Assembly: GCA_014238155.1 (NCBI GenBank)
Contig: JABABQ010000072.1
Span: 105,896-169,895, forward strand
Source of the DNA: Rhizobiaceae bacterium
Lineage (GTDB): Bacteria; Pseudomonadota; Alphaproteobacteria; Rhizobiales; Rhizobiaceae
Length of the DNA stretch: 64,000 nucleotides
Direction: 5' to 3'
Below, piece after piece: positions 1 to 9,236 of the stretch. The notes under the pieces were generated by a model. It was not told the origin of the DNA. It saw nothing but the letters and a program-made list of their open reading frames with translations, and did no database searches. The stretch's first letter is position 1. Each line of letters begins with the position of its first letter. The translations under genes were made by a program, and so were the position numbers.

Positions 1-713
1 GATATATAATTGCTGCACTGGACCGCGATGAAGCGGCGATGCAGCGTCTGGAGAAATCCATGCAGGACGAGTTCGGATCAACCATCATTCCGGTGCTGTG
101 TGATTTGACCGAAGGTCAGCAAATTCGTGAAGCCGTCGACCAACTCGAAGCAGATCACGGCGCAATTTCCAGACTGGTCAACAATGCGGCCTTCATTACA
201 GAAACCGGTAATCTGAAGCGTATGACGCCGGAAAAATGGGAAGCGGAAATATCCGTCAATCTAAACGGGGTATACAATCTGACCGCCCCGGTGCTCGACC
301 ATATGTGCCGTCGGCAATCTGGAGTTGTGACAACGGTGTCGTCAGTCAACGGATTGGCAGCCTTTGGGCATCCTGCTTACAGTGCGTCAAAAGCTGGCCT
401 GATCAGCCATATGCAATGTGTCGCCATTGAATATGGCCCACGGGGTATCCGCGCCAATTGTGTGCTGCCGGGGACTGTGGCAACCGACGCCTGGAAGGCG
501 CGTATTGAAAAAGAACCAAATGTATTTGAGCTGTTGAAGAAGTGGTATCCGCTGGGAATTGTTGCCACTCCGGAAGATGTCGCAGAGGCGGTCTGGTTCC
601 TGTCTTCGCCCGCCGCCAGGGTCATCACCGGCACCAGCCTGCGGGTTGACGCTGGCCTGATGGCCGGTAACCGGTTGATGGCGCAGGAACTGTCTCAGGA
701 AGACTTTTCATGA
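1..713 (+). CDS. SDR family oxidoreductase, 5' end outside the window
   Basis: NAD(P)-dependent short-chain dehydrogenase/reductase, probably oxidising or reducing a hydroxyl of a sugar or hydroxy acid. The reading frame is open from base 3, upstream of the first ATG at 39. The protein starts in the second beta strand, so the glycine-rich nucleotide-binding motif lies off the left edge. Counting from the ATG at 39, the NNA motif is near residue 48, the active-site Ser near 101, and the YSASK catalytic Tyr/Lys at about 114/118. The C-terminal TGTSLRVDAG stretch is typical of classical SDRs. It ends 22 bp before the PLP-enzyme gene, same strand, so the two are probably co-transcribed. The substrate cannot be read from sequence. 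Confidence 0.9.
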   Translation, partial: YIIAALDRDEAAMQRLEKSMQDEFGSTIIPVLCDLTEGQQIREAVDQLEADHGAISRLVNNAAFITETGNLKRMTPEKWEAEISVNLNGVYNLTAPVLDHMCRRQSGVVTTVSSVNGLAAFGHPAYSASKAGLISHMQCVAIEYGPRGIRANCVLPGTVATDAWKARIEKEPNVFELLKKWYPLGIVATPEDVAEAVWFLSSPAARVITGTSLRVDAGLMAGNRLMAQELSQEDFS

Positions 714-735
714 CCAACACTATTGAGACAGGCTT

Positions 736-1809
736 ATGAGCAGTCGATATCTTCCTGACCATATCGAAACGCCCTGTGTCGTAATTGATGTGAATATTGT
801 CGACCGGAATATTCGCCGAGCGCAGGATTATCTGGACGAGCATGGCATCAAGAGCAGGCCCCACATAAAAACTCACAAATTGCCGAAATTTGCCCACCGG
901 CAAATTGAGGCGGGGGCCATTGGCATTACCTGTCAGAAAATAGGCGAAGCCGAAGTCATGGCAGAAGCTGGGATTGGCGACATATTGATCACCTATAACA
1001 TTCTTGGCACGGCCAAGTTGCAACGACTTCGCCAATTGGCTGAAACATGCCGGCTGACAGTTGTTGCCGATTCTGAACAGGTGGTTGGTGGCCTGTCTGA
1101 GACCTTTGCGACAGCCGCCTCTGAATTGTCGGTTCTGGTGGAATGCGATACCGGCCAGCAGCGGTGTGGCGTACAAACAAGCGAACAGGCGGCACATCTT
1201 GCAACAATCATTGATGCGGCTCCGGGGCTGAAATTTGACGGGTTGATGACCTATCCGCCGAAGAAGAGCCATCTCCTGGTCAATCAGTTTCTTCAACGCG
1301 CCACAGAACTTTGCGCAGTCAACAAACTCGAAGTTTATACGGTCAGCAATGGTGGAACACCTGACATGCAAAATAGCCACCTGGTGAGCTGTGCAACGGA
1401 GCACAGGAGCGGAACCTATATCTATAACGACCGCAGCCTGGTGGAATCCGGTGACTGTGAATTGACGGATTGTGCGCTCAAGGTTCATGCAACGGTGGTT
1501 TCGCGACCGACCGATGATCGGATGATCATTGATGCCGGTTCGAAAGTCCAGACATCAGACCCGATGGGCCTGATCGGGTTTGGTCATGTTGTGGAATATC
1601 CAGATGCAGAAATTCGGGAATTGCATGAGGAACATGGAATTGTTGACCTTTCAAACTGTGTTGGCGCCTTGCCCAAAATTGGTGATGTGATTCAAATTAT
1701 TCCCAATCATGCCTGCGTGGTGAGCAACCTGTTCGACCGGGTTTTCCTGCGTCATGGTGACGGCCGCATCGAAGTGCAGGATGTTGCCTGTCGCGGGCAG
1801 GTGTGGTGA
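736..1809 (+). CDS. D-threonine aldolase / alanine-racemase-fold PLP enzyme
   Basis: 357-aa member of the D-threonine aldolase / D-serine dehydratase (DSD1) group, which uses PLP plus a divalent metal on beta-hydroxy D-amino acids. The N-terminal TIM barrel carries the RPHIKTHK motif (residues 41-48), whose first Lys (about 45) is the expected PLP Schiff-base residue. The NHAC motif near residues 324-327 supplies the His and Cys metal ligands of this group. The length is normal for the family. It follows the SDR gene, and a reverse-strand enolase-superfamily gene lies beyond. Family assignment is firm. The true substrate (D-threonine, 3-hydroxyaspartate or another beta-hydroxy amino acid) is unknown. 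Confidence 0.87.
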   Translation: MSSRYLPDHIETPCVVIDVNIVDRNIRRAQDYLDEHGIKSRPHIKTHKLPKFAHRQIEAGAIGITCQKIGEAEVMAEAGIGDILITYNILGTAKLQRLRQLAETCRLTVVADSEQVVGGLSETFATAASELSVLVECDTGQQRCGVQTSEQAAHLATIIDAAPGLKFDGLMTYPPKKSHLLVNQFLQRATELCAVNKLEVYTVSNGGTPDMQNSHLVSCATEHRSGTYIYNDRSLVESGDCELTDCALKVHATVVSRPTDDRMIIDAGSKVQTSDPMGLIGFGHVVEYPDAEIRELHEEHGIVDLSNCVGALPKIGDVIQIIPNHACVVSNLFDRVFLRHGDGRIEVQDVACRGQVW

Positions 1810-1834
1810 CGCGCGAGCTGACCCGTGGTGCTAT

Positions 1835-3040
1835 CTACAAATCAGAAAAGTCGCTGCGCCGCGTTCTTGCGTCTTTGCGTTTGGCAATGTCGGGATTGAG
1901 CGCGATGCCCAGTCCGGGTCCGGCGGGGGCTTTGATGAAACCGTTCTCGATCGGCGGTAATTCGGTGACGAGCTCACTGTACCAACCGTAGTAGAAGGCG
2001 CGCACGACTTCCTGGATGAACATATTTGGTGCGTGAAGTGCCAGATGGGTTGAGGCCGTCAACGCAACCGGGCCGGTGCAGTCATGGGCGGCAAATGGGA
2101 TGCCGTGACTGTCGCAAAGGGAAGCCACTTTACGGCCTTCCGATAAGCCACCTCCCCAAACCAGATCCATGATCACCACTCCCATGCGGGCTTGTTCAAT
2201 CAGCTGTTTGAATTGAAATCTCTGCCCGAGCAATTCACCGCCTGCAATTGGTGTTTGTACGGTGTCGCAGATTGCGGCTGCCTGGCTCGGGTCGTCCATG
2301 CGCACCGGATCTTCAATCCATGTAAGGTCAAATTCTTCGAGGGCTTGGGCAATGCGCCGGGCCGTGGGTACATTCCACAAGGAATGCAATTCGGCCATGA
2401 TTTCCATTTTGTCACCAACCGCATTGCGAATTTTCTCGAATGGCTCGAGCGCCTTTTTTAGATCCTGATTTGAAATATATGTGCCACCGGATGCCTCTGC
2501 GGCAAAATCAAACGGCCAGATCTTCATCGCATTGATGTTCATCTCCAACAGGCTTTGTGCCACGTCATCTGCTCGGTGCAGAAAGCCTTCAAGATCTTCA
2601 TAAGGTCCGGCTTTGGAATCAAGACCAAAATTGGCCGTGGTCTGGGCCGGCGCCTTGCGGACATATTGGTAGCCTGCGCAAGTATTATAGACCCGAACAG
2701 AATCCCGACTTGCGCCGCCCAGTAGTTGATAGATTGGTTGGTTTGCAGATTGGCCCCAGACATCCCACAGGGCAATTTCCACGGCTGAAGTGCCACGCAT
2801 TTCCGCTCCGGATCCGCCGCGGCCAGCATAGCCCGTCATGCGCTGGGCGTGACGCTCAATCTGCAATGGATTTTGCCCCAACAGGTAGGGTGCAATAAAT
2901 TCATGGATATGCGCCTCTACAGTATCGGCACCAAAATAAGTCTCTCCCAGCCCAATCAAACCTTGATCGGTATGGACCTGAACCCAGAGCAGGTTCGGAA
3001 ATTCATCGACATAAATTGTTTCTAATGCGGTTACCTTCAT
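1835..3040 (-). CDS. Mandelate racemase/enolase superfamily protein (probable sugar-acid dehydratase)
   Basis: 401-aa enolase-superfamily enzyme. Visible active-site features are AMKIWPFD near residue 173, AELH (E217, H219), WIEDP (E243), AGGE (E269) as Mg2+ ligands, and AAHDC with H319 as acid/base. This arrangement resembles the D-galactonate, mannonate and rhamnonate dehydratase branches, so dehydration of an aldonic acid is likely; the exact sugar is unknown. I chose ATG 3040 because the domain starts there (MKVTALETIYV). The frame stays open to 3217, but that extension has no family features. It is transcribed toward the PLP-enzyme gene and away from the ABC-transporter operon, sharing the 415-bp promoter region with it. 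Confidence 0.88.
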   Translation of the reverse strand: MKVTALETIYVDEFPNLLWVQVHTDQGLIGLGETYFGADTVEAHIHEFIAPYLLGQNPLQIERHAQRMTGYAGRGGSGAEMRGTSAVEIALWDVWGQSANQPIYQLLGGASRDSVRVYNTCAGYQYVRKAPAQTTANFGLDSKAGPYEDLEGFLHRADDVAQSLLEMNINAMKIWPFDFAAEASGGTYISNQDLKKALEPFEKIRNAVGDKMEIMAELHSLWNVPTARRIAQALEEFDLTWIEDPVRMDDPSQAAAICDTVQTPIAGGELLGQRFQFKQLIEQARMGVVIMDLVWGGGLSEGRKVASLCDSHGIPFAAHDCTGPVALTASTHLALHAPNMFIQEVVRAFYYGWYSELVTELPPIENGFIKAPAGPGLGIALNPDIAKRKDARTRRSDFSDL

Positions 3041-3290
3041 GGGGCGTATCCTGGGCTGGTAGCGATTGAATCTGTTGCATCGATCACATGATAACTCTCG
3101 GTTACATTGGCTGAATCTGTGGTCGGTGATTATCTGTAATGAAAGGCCGAAGAGAGTTGAATTTGACTCCACAAAAGTATTTTTTGCAAAAATATTCTCC
3201 GACAAAATTGGCCGCATTCATCGGTGATTTGGTTACAGGGCCACTTTTTTGTTCTTTTTCAAAGAGTTAAGGTGATATTTGATCTTGTAG

Positions 3291-3339
3291 TGAAATAAAA
3301 ATTACACGTTGACATTTATTTCATTTGTGTGAAATAAAT
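3291..3339. promoter_or_regulatory. Operator/promoter of the ABC-transporter operon
   Basis: A perfect inverted repeat, ATTTATTTCA-N6-TGAAATAAAT, occupies 3314-3339. A third half-site (TGAAATAAAA) lies at 3291-3300. A consensus -35 hexamer, TTGACA, is at 3309-3314 and overlaps the left arm; the -10 is not clear. The site is 117 bp before the substrate-binding-protein gene, in the 415-bp gap (3041-3455) shared with the divergent dehydratase gene. The likely binder is the SorC-family regulator encoded at the end of the transporter genes, but this is inference. I see no gene in the gap. Confidence 0.65.
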
Positions 3340-3455
3340 ACCGCAAGCTGCAAGAAATTGCAAATTCTACATCTACGGATTGTCGTTGTTTGCAGTGTTT
3401 GAAGGGAAATCAGCCGGACGGTTGGCCCGATCAACAGCAAAAGGAGTGATGTATT

Positions 3456-4472
3456 ATGGTAATTAGAAAAAACTTAATTGCGGCGGGCCTCGTGGTCTCT
3501 TCGCTTGTGGCAGCGGCCAGTGGCGCTGTGGCTGCAGATGGCAAACGGATCGCGTTTTTCGTGTCTGATTTGTCGAACGTGTTTCACCAGTCTCAGGCTG
3601 CAGAAGCGCAACGCTATGCAAAAGAAAAATATGGTGCTGAAGTGGTTGTCTTTGATGGACAGGCCGATTCTGCGGTAATGACTCAAAATGTCGATCAGGT
3701 TGTTGCTGGCGCATTTGATGCAGCTACTTTGCACATCTGGGACGCCGAGGCGGCGACGCCCGGTGTAAAAGAAGCATTGGGTGAAGGCATCGTCATGACA
3801 TCCTTCTTCAGCCCGATTACGGATACCGGCATCCCGACTGCACGCAGCGATGAAGCTGGCGTTTCATTCGAGATGGGTAAACAGATGGCGAAGGCCTGGA
3901 AAGAAGCTCATCCTGACAAACCGATCGTCATGGTTCAGCTTGGATGGCCAAACCATACTGAGGTGAATTCAGGACGTACCGCTCCGTTTGCCAAAGGTGT
4001 TCTCTCCGTTGACCCAGCTGCCGAAAATCTTGGTGCGTTGGATTCAAGCGCCGGACAGGAAGCAGCCAAGCAAATCATCGTTGACCTGCTGACCCAGCGT
4101 CCTGAAGTCAATCTGATTTACTCCGAAGCTTCCAACCTGACAGTTGGCACAATGGCCGGTTTGTCCCAATTGGGCCGCGGCAAGTTCAAAGATGGCAAGC
4201 CGGTTACCGAAATTGTGGCGAGTGTTGACTTTGACACTGTCGAGTTCAGCCAGATCTATGACCCAAATTCGAGCCTCAAAGTATCAATGGGCCTGCCGCC
4301 TGTTGAGACTGCTCAGGGTCGCATCGACCTGGTGATGGACGTGGTCAAAGGTAAGATTCCTTCATCGTCGAAGACGGCTGAAGAGTTCTTCTACAAGGCT
4401 TACACCATTTCCTATTGGACAATGCCTGAGTCTGACGCCAAAACCTGGCTTGAAGCACAGTTCGGAAAGTAG
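3456..4472 (+). CDS. Sugar ABC transporter periplasmic substrate-binding protein
   Basis: 338-aa ribose-type (periplasmic binding protein class 4) receptor. It has an N-terminal signal peptide (basic start, hydrophobic core, cleavage near AVAA-D at about residue 27), then a two-lobed domain beginning KRIAFFVSDLSNVFHQ. It should capture a sugar or polyol in the periplasm for the ATPase and two permeases downstream. ATG 3456 is preceded by an AAGGAG ribosome binding site. A strong intercistronic hairpin follows the gene. A ligand such as erythritol, ribitol or another pentitol is possible from the kinase/dehydrogenase context but is not shown by sequence. Confidence 0.9.
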   Translation: MVIRKNLIAAGLVVSSLVAAASGAVAADGKRIAFFVSDLSNVFHQSQAAEAQRYAKEKYGAEVVVFDGQADSAVMTQNVDQVVAGAFDAATLHIWDAEAATPGVKEALGEGIVMTSFFSPITDTGIPTARSDEAGVSFEMGKQMAKAWKEAHPDKPIVMVQLGWPNHTEVNSGRTAPFAKGVLSVDPAAENLGALDSSAGQEAAKQIIVDLLTQRPEVNLIYSEASNLTVGTMAGLSQLGRGKFKDGKPVTEIVASVDFDTVEFSQIYDPNSSLKVSMGLPPVETAQGRIDLVMDVVKGKIPSSSKTAEEFFYKAYTISYWTMPESDAKTWLEAQFGK

Positions 4473-4488
4473 TCTGAATAACCAAAGC

Positions 4489-4531
4489 GGGCGGACGGTT
4501 AACATCACAGGTGTGAACCGGCCGGCCGCCC
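4489..4531 (+). promoter_or_regulatory. Intercistronic stem-loop after the substrate-binding-protein gene
   Basis: GGGCGG (4489-4494) and CGGTT (4496-4500) pair with AACCG (4516-4520) and CCGCCC (4526-4531), leaving a small asymmetric bulge. No T-run follows, so it is not a classical intrinsic terminator. Such hairpins after binding-protein genes commonly stabilise the upstream mRNA, giving more receptor than membrane subunits. That role is inferred here. Confidence 0.5.
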
Positions 4532-4664
4532 TCCCAGTCAGCAGGCTGGCAAGCAAGATCCGACTGATTTTGATCCAGCCCGCTGATCCCTTCATTGCCA
4601 ATTTAGGCGATGTTGCTGCACCAGCCGGAAAACAAATTAAACGCCAGGCAAAGGAGAGACCAGA

Positions 4665-6188
4665 TTGACCGATCACAACCAATCCCCGGTTCCTTCTCAT
4701 GTTTTGGCCGTTAACGGTCTGACGAAGGACTATCCCGGCGTCCGGGCTGTCGACAATGTCAGCTTCTCTATTCAAAGCGGCACCGTACACTGCCTGGTGG
4801 GCGAAAATGGTGCTGGAAAGTCGACCCTGGTCAAAATGCTGACCGGTGCGTTGCAACCAACTAGCGGATCGATGAGTGTCAACGGGTCGCAATATTTACC
4901 AGGTAATCCTCAAGATGCCCGCGATGGTGGCATTGCCACATTGTTTCAGGAACTTCATGTCGTCGATGAGTTGACGGTATTGGAAAACCTGACCCTGGGA
5001 ATGGAACGCAGTCGGTTTGGTTTCCTGATCAAGTCGAAACTGGAAGATCGTGTTGTACAAACACTGTATGCGATCGAACCTTCAATTAATCCATCTGCAC
5101 GGGTGTCGACGCTGAGCGTTGCGCAAAAACAGATCGTCGAGATTGCCCGAGCTGCGTCTTCCGGTGCCAGTGTCATTATCATGGATGAACCCACTGCCGC
5201 CCTGTCGGAGCGGGAAGTAGAACGGTTGTTTGCGGTGATCCGGCGGTTGCGAGATTCCGCCGTGACGGTGGTTTATATTTCACACAAGCTTGAAGAAATT
5301 TTTCAACTCGGTGATGCCGTCACCGTGCTTAGAGACGGAAAACATATTGCGACCAAGCAATTGTCCGATGTGGCAGGTCGGTCCGAACTGATCGAGATGA
5401 TGATCGGCCGCAGCGTATTTCAGGACTATTCCCCCAGGACCAATATCTCAGATGAGAAAGTATTGCGCGCCGAGGGTTTGACCAATTCTGTCCTTCGCGA
5501 TGTTTCATTTCATATCAATCGAGGTGAAATTGTCGGGTTCTACGGCCTCGTTGGTGCTGGCAAAACAGAAATAGCGCGTGCGTTATTTGGCGCCGACAAG
5601 GTCGCCGGATCGATCGAATTCAAGGGCCGACCGGTAGGCCGCTCCCCCAAGCAGGCGATCGCCGCCGGTATTGCGCTGGTTCCCGAAGAACGCCGGACCC
5701 AGGGCTTGTTTACAAACCTGTCGATCAGGGAAAACATTCCGGTGATGAACCTGCGTCGTTTGTCGAACAATGGGGTGTTTCGCGCGTCGGTGGAACATGA
5801 TGCAGCGGTTGATTATGTCAACAGGCTGAACATCGCGACTGAGTCGATTGACAAACATACCGAGAAGCTTTCCGGTGGAAACCAGCAAAAAGTCGTGTTC
5901 GCCAAGTGCCTTTTTGCAGATGCAGATCTTCTGTTGCTTGATGAGCCGACAAGAGGCGTTGATGTTGGTGCCAAAACAGAGATTTATGACATAATCAGAA
6001 ACCTCGCAGACGATGGAAATTCGGTCGCTATTTTTTCATCCGAACTGGAAGAAGTTCTGGGGATTTGTGATCGCATTTTCCTTCTATATTCCGGGTCGCT
6101 GGAAGCGGAAGTAATCAACGGGACCAATGTAGACGCCCCTCACATCCTCAACGTGGTCACCGGTGGCCATGTGGGAGGTGTGCAATGA
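4665..6188 (+). CDS. Sugar ABC transporter ATP-binding protein (two ABC domains)
   Basis: 507-aa ATPase of the RbsA/XylG/MglA type, with two nucleotide-binding domains in one chain. Domain 1 has Walker A GENGAGKST (about 46-54), a degenerate signature (LSVAQKQIVEIARA) and Walker B IIMDEPTAAL. Domain 2 has GLVGAGKTE (about 293), signature LSGGNQQKV and LLLLDEPTRGVD. The start is TTG 4665, which has an AAGGAG site about 10 bp upstream. No ATG fits better. It energises the two permeases that follow and overlaps the first by 4 bp (ATGA). Confidence 0.93.
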   Translation: MTDHNQSPVPSHVLAVNGLTKDYPGVRAVDNVSFSIQSGTVHCLVGENGAGKSTLVKMLTGALQPTSGSMSVNGSQYLPGNPQDARDGGIATLFQELHVVDELTVLENLTLGMERSRFGFLIKSKLEDRVVQTLYAIEPSINPSARVSTLSVAQKQIVEIARAASSGASVIIMDEPTAALSEREVERLFAVIRRLRDSAVTVVYISHKLEEIFQLGDAVTVLRDGKHIATKQLSDVAGRSELIEMMIGRSVFQDYSPRTNISDEKVLRAEGLTNSVLRDVSFHINRGEIVGFYGLVGAGKTEIARALFGADKVAGSIEFKGRPVGRSPKQAIAAGIALVPEERRTQGLFTNLSIRENIPVMNLRRLSNNGVFRASVEHDAAVDYVNRLNIATESIDKHTEKLSGGNQQKVVFAKCLFADADLLLLDEPTRGVDVGAKTEIYDIIRNLADDGNSVAIFSSELEEVLGICDRIFLLYSGSLEAEVINGTNVDAPHILNVVTGGHVGGVQ

Positions 6189-7213
6189 CCGTCTCAGCAA
6201 ATATCGGCCGGACGTTGAGTGATGACCGGCGCAAAATGAGCGATGAGTCATTCATCACACTTTTGGTGGCATCGGTTGCCGTTGGATTGTTTTTATTTGC
6301 TTCTTTGCTGGTGCCCAACTTTTTCCAATTGCTCAACATGCTCAATCTGGTGACCAACAATTGGGCGGTAATATCGCTTGGCATCGGCGTATCGTTTTTG
6401 CTTGTGTCTGGCAATTTTGATCTGTCGGTTGGTGGCATCGTTGCCCTTTCCGGCGTGCTTTCAGTGTGGTTTGCCCAGGCAATTGGTGGGTCGAATGCGT
6501 TGTCCACCGGGCTGGGTCTTCCCTATTGGCTGGCAATTACATGTGCCCTGGGTGGCGCGCTTGCGATAGGGGCGTTGAATGCACTGTTCGTCGTGAAGTT
6601 TCGCATTCCATCAATTATCGTCACATTGGGAACCATGATGTTGGCGCGCGGGGTCGCTCAAGTCGTTACTCAGGGATCGCAGCGCAATACAAATCTGCCA
6701 GATCAATTTGGCGTTCTTGGCAATATGACCATGTTCGACACTTCCGTGAAACTTCCGGTCGTCTTCATGCTGGTGCTGTTGCTGATTGCAATATTTATCG
6801 AGAGAAAGACCGTTTTTGGACGGCTGACATACTGGATAGGGGCCAATCCAATTGCTGCCAGCTTGTCTGGGATCGATAAGGAAAGGCACATAACCTATCT
6901 GTATTTGTTCAGTTCACTGATCGCTGGAATCGTCGGCATTCTTCTGGCTTCGGAATTCAAGTCTGGATACTCCAACCGCGGAACACTGATGGAGTTTGAT
7001 GCATTGGTGATCGCCCTGCTGGGTGGTGTTGCAATCGCTGGTGGGTTCGGATCCGTCGTTGGGATGTTCTTTGGGGCAATAATTCTCGCCATTGTCACAT
7101 CTGCTGCAACCGGAATGGTGCTGTCGCCTGACTGGCAATTTATTCTAAAAGCAATTGCCGTATTTCTCGCGATTGTCACACAGACCTGGGCGCTGGCCCG
7201 CAGGAATCGGTGA
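6185..7213 (+). CDS. Sugar ABC transporter permease (first subunit)
   Basis: 342-aa RbsC-like inner-membrane permease with about nine to ten hydrophobic segments and the family motif region SGNFDLSVGGIVALSG near residue 80. ATG 6185 overlaps the stop of the ATPase gene (ATGA), implying translational coupling. It forms the membrane channel with the next gene's product. Two non-identical permeases are usual for a subset of class-2 pentose/hexose/polyol ABC importers. Confidence 0.92.
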   Translation: MTVSANIGRTLSDDRRKMSDESFITLLVASVAVGLFLFASLLVPNFFQLLNMLNLVTNNWAVISLGIGVSFLLVSGNFDLSVGGIVALSGVLSVWFAQAIGGSNALSTGLGLPYWLAITCALGGALAIGALNALFVVKFRIPSIIVTLGTMMLARGVAQVVTQGSQRNTNLPDQFGVLGNMTMFDTSVKLPVVFMLVLLLIAIFIERKTVFGRLTYWIGANPIAASLSGIDKERHITYLYLFSSLIAGIVGILLASEFKSGYSNRGTLMEFDALVIALLGGVAIAGGFGSVVGMFFGAIILAIVTSAATGMVLSPDWQFILKAIAVFLAIVTQTWALARRNR

Positions 7214-8253
7214 GCAAGATGGCGCAATCAACCAATATTTCGCAAGCTTCGGTCTCTGCTGGCAATCAGGTCGCGCAGTTTTTGAAGAACTACTATATCT
7301 ATTTTGTACTTGTCGGCGTGATCGTGGTGTTGAGCGTGGCAAATCTGGACAGATACGATCTGTTTGAACGCGGCAATTTTCTCTACGACAAAAACATCAT
7401 CAATGTCCTGCGGATATCTGCCCCGCTGCTGACGCTGGCAGGTGCGTTCACGCTGTTGATGGTATCGGGTTATATCGATTTGTCGGTCGGTAGCGCGATG
7501 AGCCTGAGTGCCGTGATCTATGCGATGTTGGCGATTAACGGCGTTCCGTTCTTGCCGGCATTTGCACTTACCGTTCTGGCGGGTGTGGGAATGGGCCTGA
7601 TCAATGGCTTTCTCGTTGTCCGACTGAAGATAACCCCCGTCATTGCAACGCTGATCACCCTTAGCCTCTATAAAGGAGTTGCATTGCTGTTGGTTCAGGA
7701 CGGCGTTTCGGCGATCAAGTCCGGCGGTGGACTGAAAATGCCGGTCTGGTTTAATTCCTACGGGCGCGAAGCTGTGTGGTTGGGCCTGCCGATGGCGTTT
7801 TGGATTGCCGTGGCGGTGACAATTGCCCTGGTGGTTGCGCAAAACCGCTCTTTGCTCGGAAAGTATGCGGCGGCGACTGGAGGTAATCCAACGGCTGCCA
7901 AATTATCCGGGATCAACACCAGCAAAGTTGTCATTTGGCTCTATGTGCTGGTTGGTGTTTCGGCCGCATTGGCTGGAATTGCACGGTCAAGTTTCATGTC
8001 GCTGGGCGACCCGCTTTCTGGTGACGGTATGGAATTGTCGGCCATTTTGGTGGTGTTGATAGGCGGCACCGCGTTTAGTGGTGGCGAAGGGCGTGTGCTG
8101 CGTTCATTTATCGGTGCACTGATCATTATGGCATTGACCATCGGCATGTTGACACTCGTACCTGCCTATTACCAAACATTGGTCATTGGTTCTGCACTGC
8201 TCGCTGCAGCAGCGTCCAACCACCTGGTCAGTCGAAAGGAGACGACGTCGTGA
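7210..8253 (+). CDS. Sugar ABC transporter permease (second subunit)
   Basis: 347-aa RbsC-like permease. After about 35 cytoplasmic residues comes a run of membrane segments, with the conserved SGYIDLSVGSAMSLS region near residue 90. The start is GTG 7210, which overlaps the stop of the previous permease (GTGA). The gene in turn overlaps the regulator gene by 4 bp, so the transporter and its regulator are read as one coupled unit. Heterodimer formation with the first permease is inferred from the paired genes. Confidence 0.92.
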   Translation: MSKMAQSTNISQASVSAGNQVAQFLKNYYIYFVLVGVIVVLSVANLDRYDLFERGNFLYDKNIINVLRISAPLLTLAGAFTLLMVSGYIDLSVGSAMSLSAVIYAMLAINGVPFLPAFALTVLAGVGMGLINGFLVVRLKITPVIATLITLSLYKGVALLLVQDGVSAIKSGGGLKMPVWFNSYGREAVWLGLPMAFWIAVAVTIALVVAQNRSLLGKYAAATGGNPTAAKLSGINTSKVVIWLYVLVGVSAALAGIARSSFMSLGDPLSGDGMELSAILVVLIGGTAFSGGEGRVLRSFIGALIIMALTIGMLTLVPAYYQTLVIGSALLAAAASNHLVSRKETTS

Positions 8254-9227
8254 ACATAGGTACTGGAACCACAGATTTTGAGACGATCCGGCTGATCACG
8301 CGCGTGCTTACACTTCATTATGAAGAAGGACGATTGCAATCGCAGATCGCAACCGAACTTGGTCTTTCTACGGCCAAAGTAAACCGGTTGATCAAGCAGG
8401 GCCGGGAACTGGGAATGGTGAAAATCACCATCGACAGTCCTTACCAACGACTGGTCGAACTTGAAAACAAATTGATCGGCAGATGGGACATTCAGAGCGC
8501 ATTGGTCACTCCAACAGTCACCGGCAATCTTGAGACCACGCTGCAGCAGGTTGGAACGGCTGCCGCAAATCTTCTGGTTGAGAATATTCGTGATGGCGAC
8601 ATCATCGCCATCACCGGCGGCAAAGGCGTAAGCGCACTGGTTGACAATCTGAGAGTAGATCGAGCCTTCAATGTCACTGTTGTGCCGCTCACCGGATGTG
8701 TCCAGGGAAAGCACTATACGGACGTCAATCATGTAGCAACGAAACTGGCCGAAGGGCTGGGGGGTAAGGCGATGCTTATCCATGCGCCACTGTTTGCTGA
8801 ATCTGAAGATGAAAAGCGGATGATCTGCTCCTTGCGGCAAATCAACGAAGTATTCGATCTGGCGCGTAATGCTGACATTGCCCTGACCGGCATCGGGTCG
8901 ATTTTGACACCGGCGTCAAGCTATTACGATCTGCATCCAATTTCCGCCACTGACCGCAAACTGCTGATAGACAAAGGGGCGGTTGGCGAGTTTGTCGCCC
9001 ATTTGATCGATGACAGAGGCCAGCTATGTGATGTTGAGCTGAACCGTAGACTGGTTGCGCTGGAACCTGAAGAAGTCGCTCGAATTCCAAAAACGGTTGG
9101 CATTGCAGCGGGCGAAGAAAAAGCCGTGCCGGTGCACGCAATCCTGAATGGTGAATATTTGTCGTCACTGGTTGTTGATGAGGCAACCGCCAATACGGCG
9201 CTCAGCCCGATCAAAGAAGTCGCATAA
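8250..9227 (+). CDS. SorC-family sugar-binding transcriptional regulator
   Basis: 325-aa regulator. An N-terminal helix-turn-helix (IATELGLSTAKVNRLIKQ, about residues 31-48) is followed by the large sugar-phosphate-binding domain of the SorC/DeoR-like family, with GDIIAITGGKGVSALV and IALTGIGS segments. The group includes EryD of rhizobial erythritol loci. GTG 8250 overlaps the upstream permease stop (GTGA). It probably senses a phosphorylated intermediate made by the downstream kinase and acts on the palindrome at 3314-3339. This regulatory link is inferred. Confidence 0.88.
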   Translation: MNIGTGTTDFETIRLITRVLTLHYEEGRLQSQIATELGLSTAKVNRLIKQGRELGMVKITIDSPYQRLVELENKLIGRWDIQSALVTPTVTGNLETTLQQVGTAAANLLVENIRDGDIIAITGGKGVSALVDNLRVDRAFNVTVVPLTGCVQGKHYTDVNHVATKLAEGLGGKAMLIHAPLFAESEDEKRMICSLRQINEVFDLARNADIALTGIGSILTPASSYYDLHPISATDRKLLIDKGAVGEFVAHLIDDRGQLCDVELNRRLVALEPEEVARIPKTVGIAAGEEKAVPVHAILNGEYLSSLVVDEATANTALSPIKEVA

Positions 9228-9236
9228 GAGGTCATA

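Noticed and set aside
625..1488. 287-codon reverse frame opposite the PLP enzyme
   Set aside because: Composition is implausible and no domain is seen; the forward frame encodes a clear D-threonine-aldolase-fold protein.
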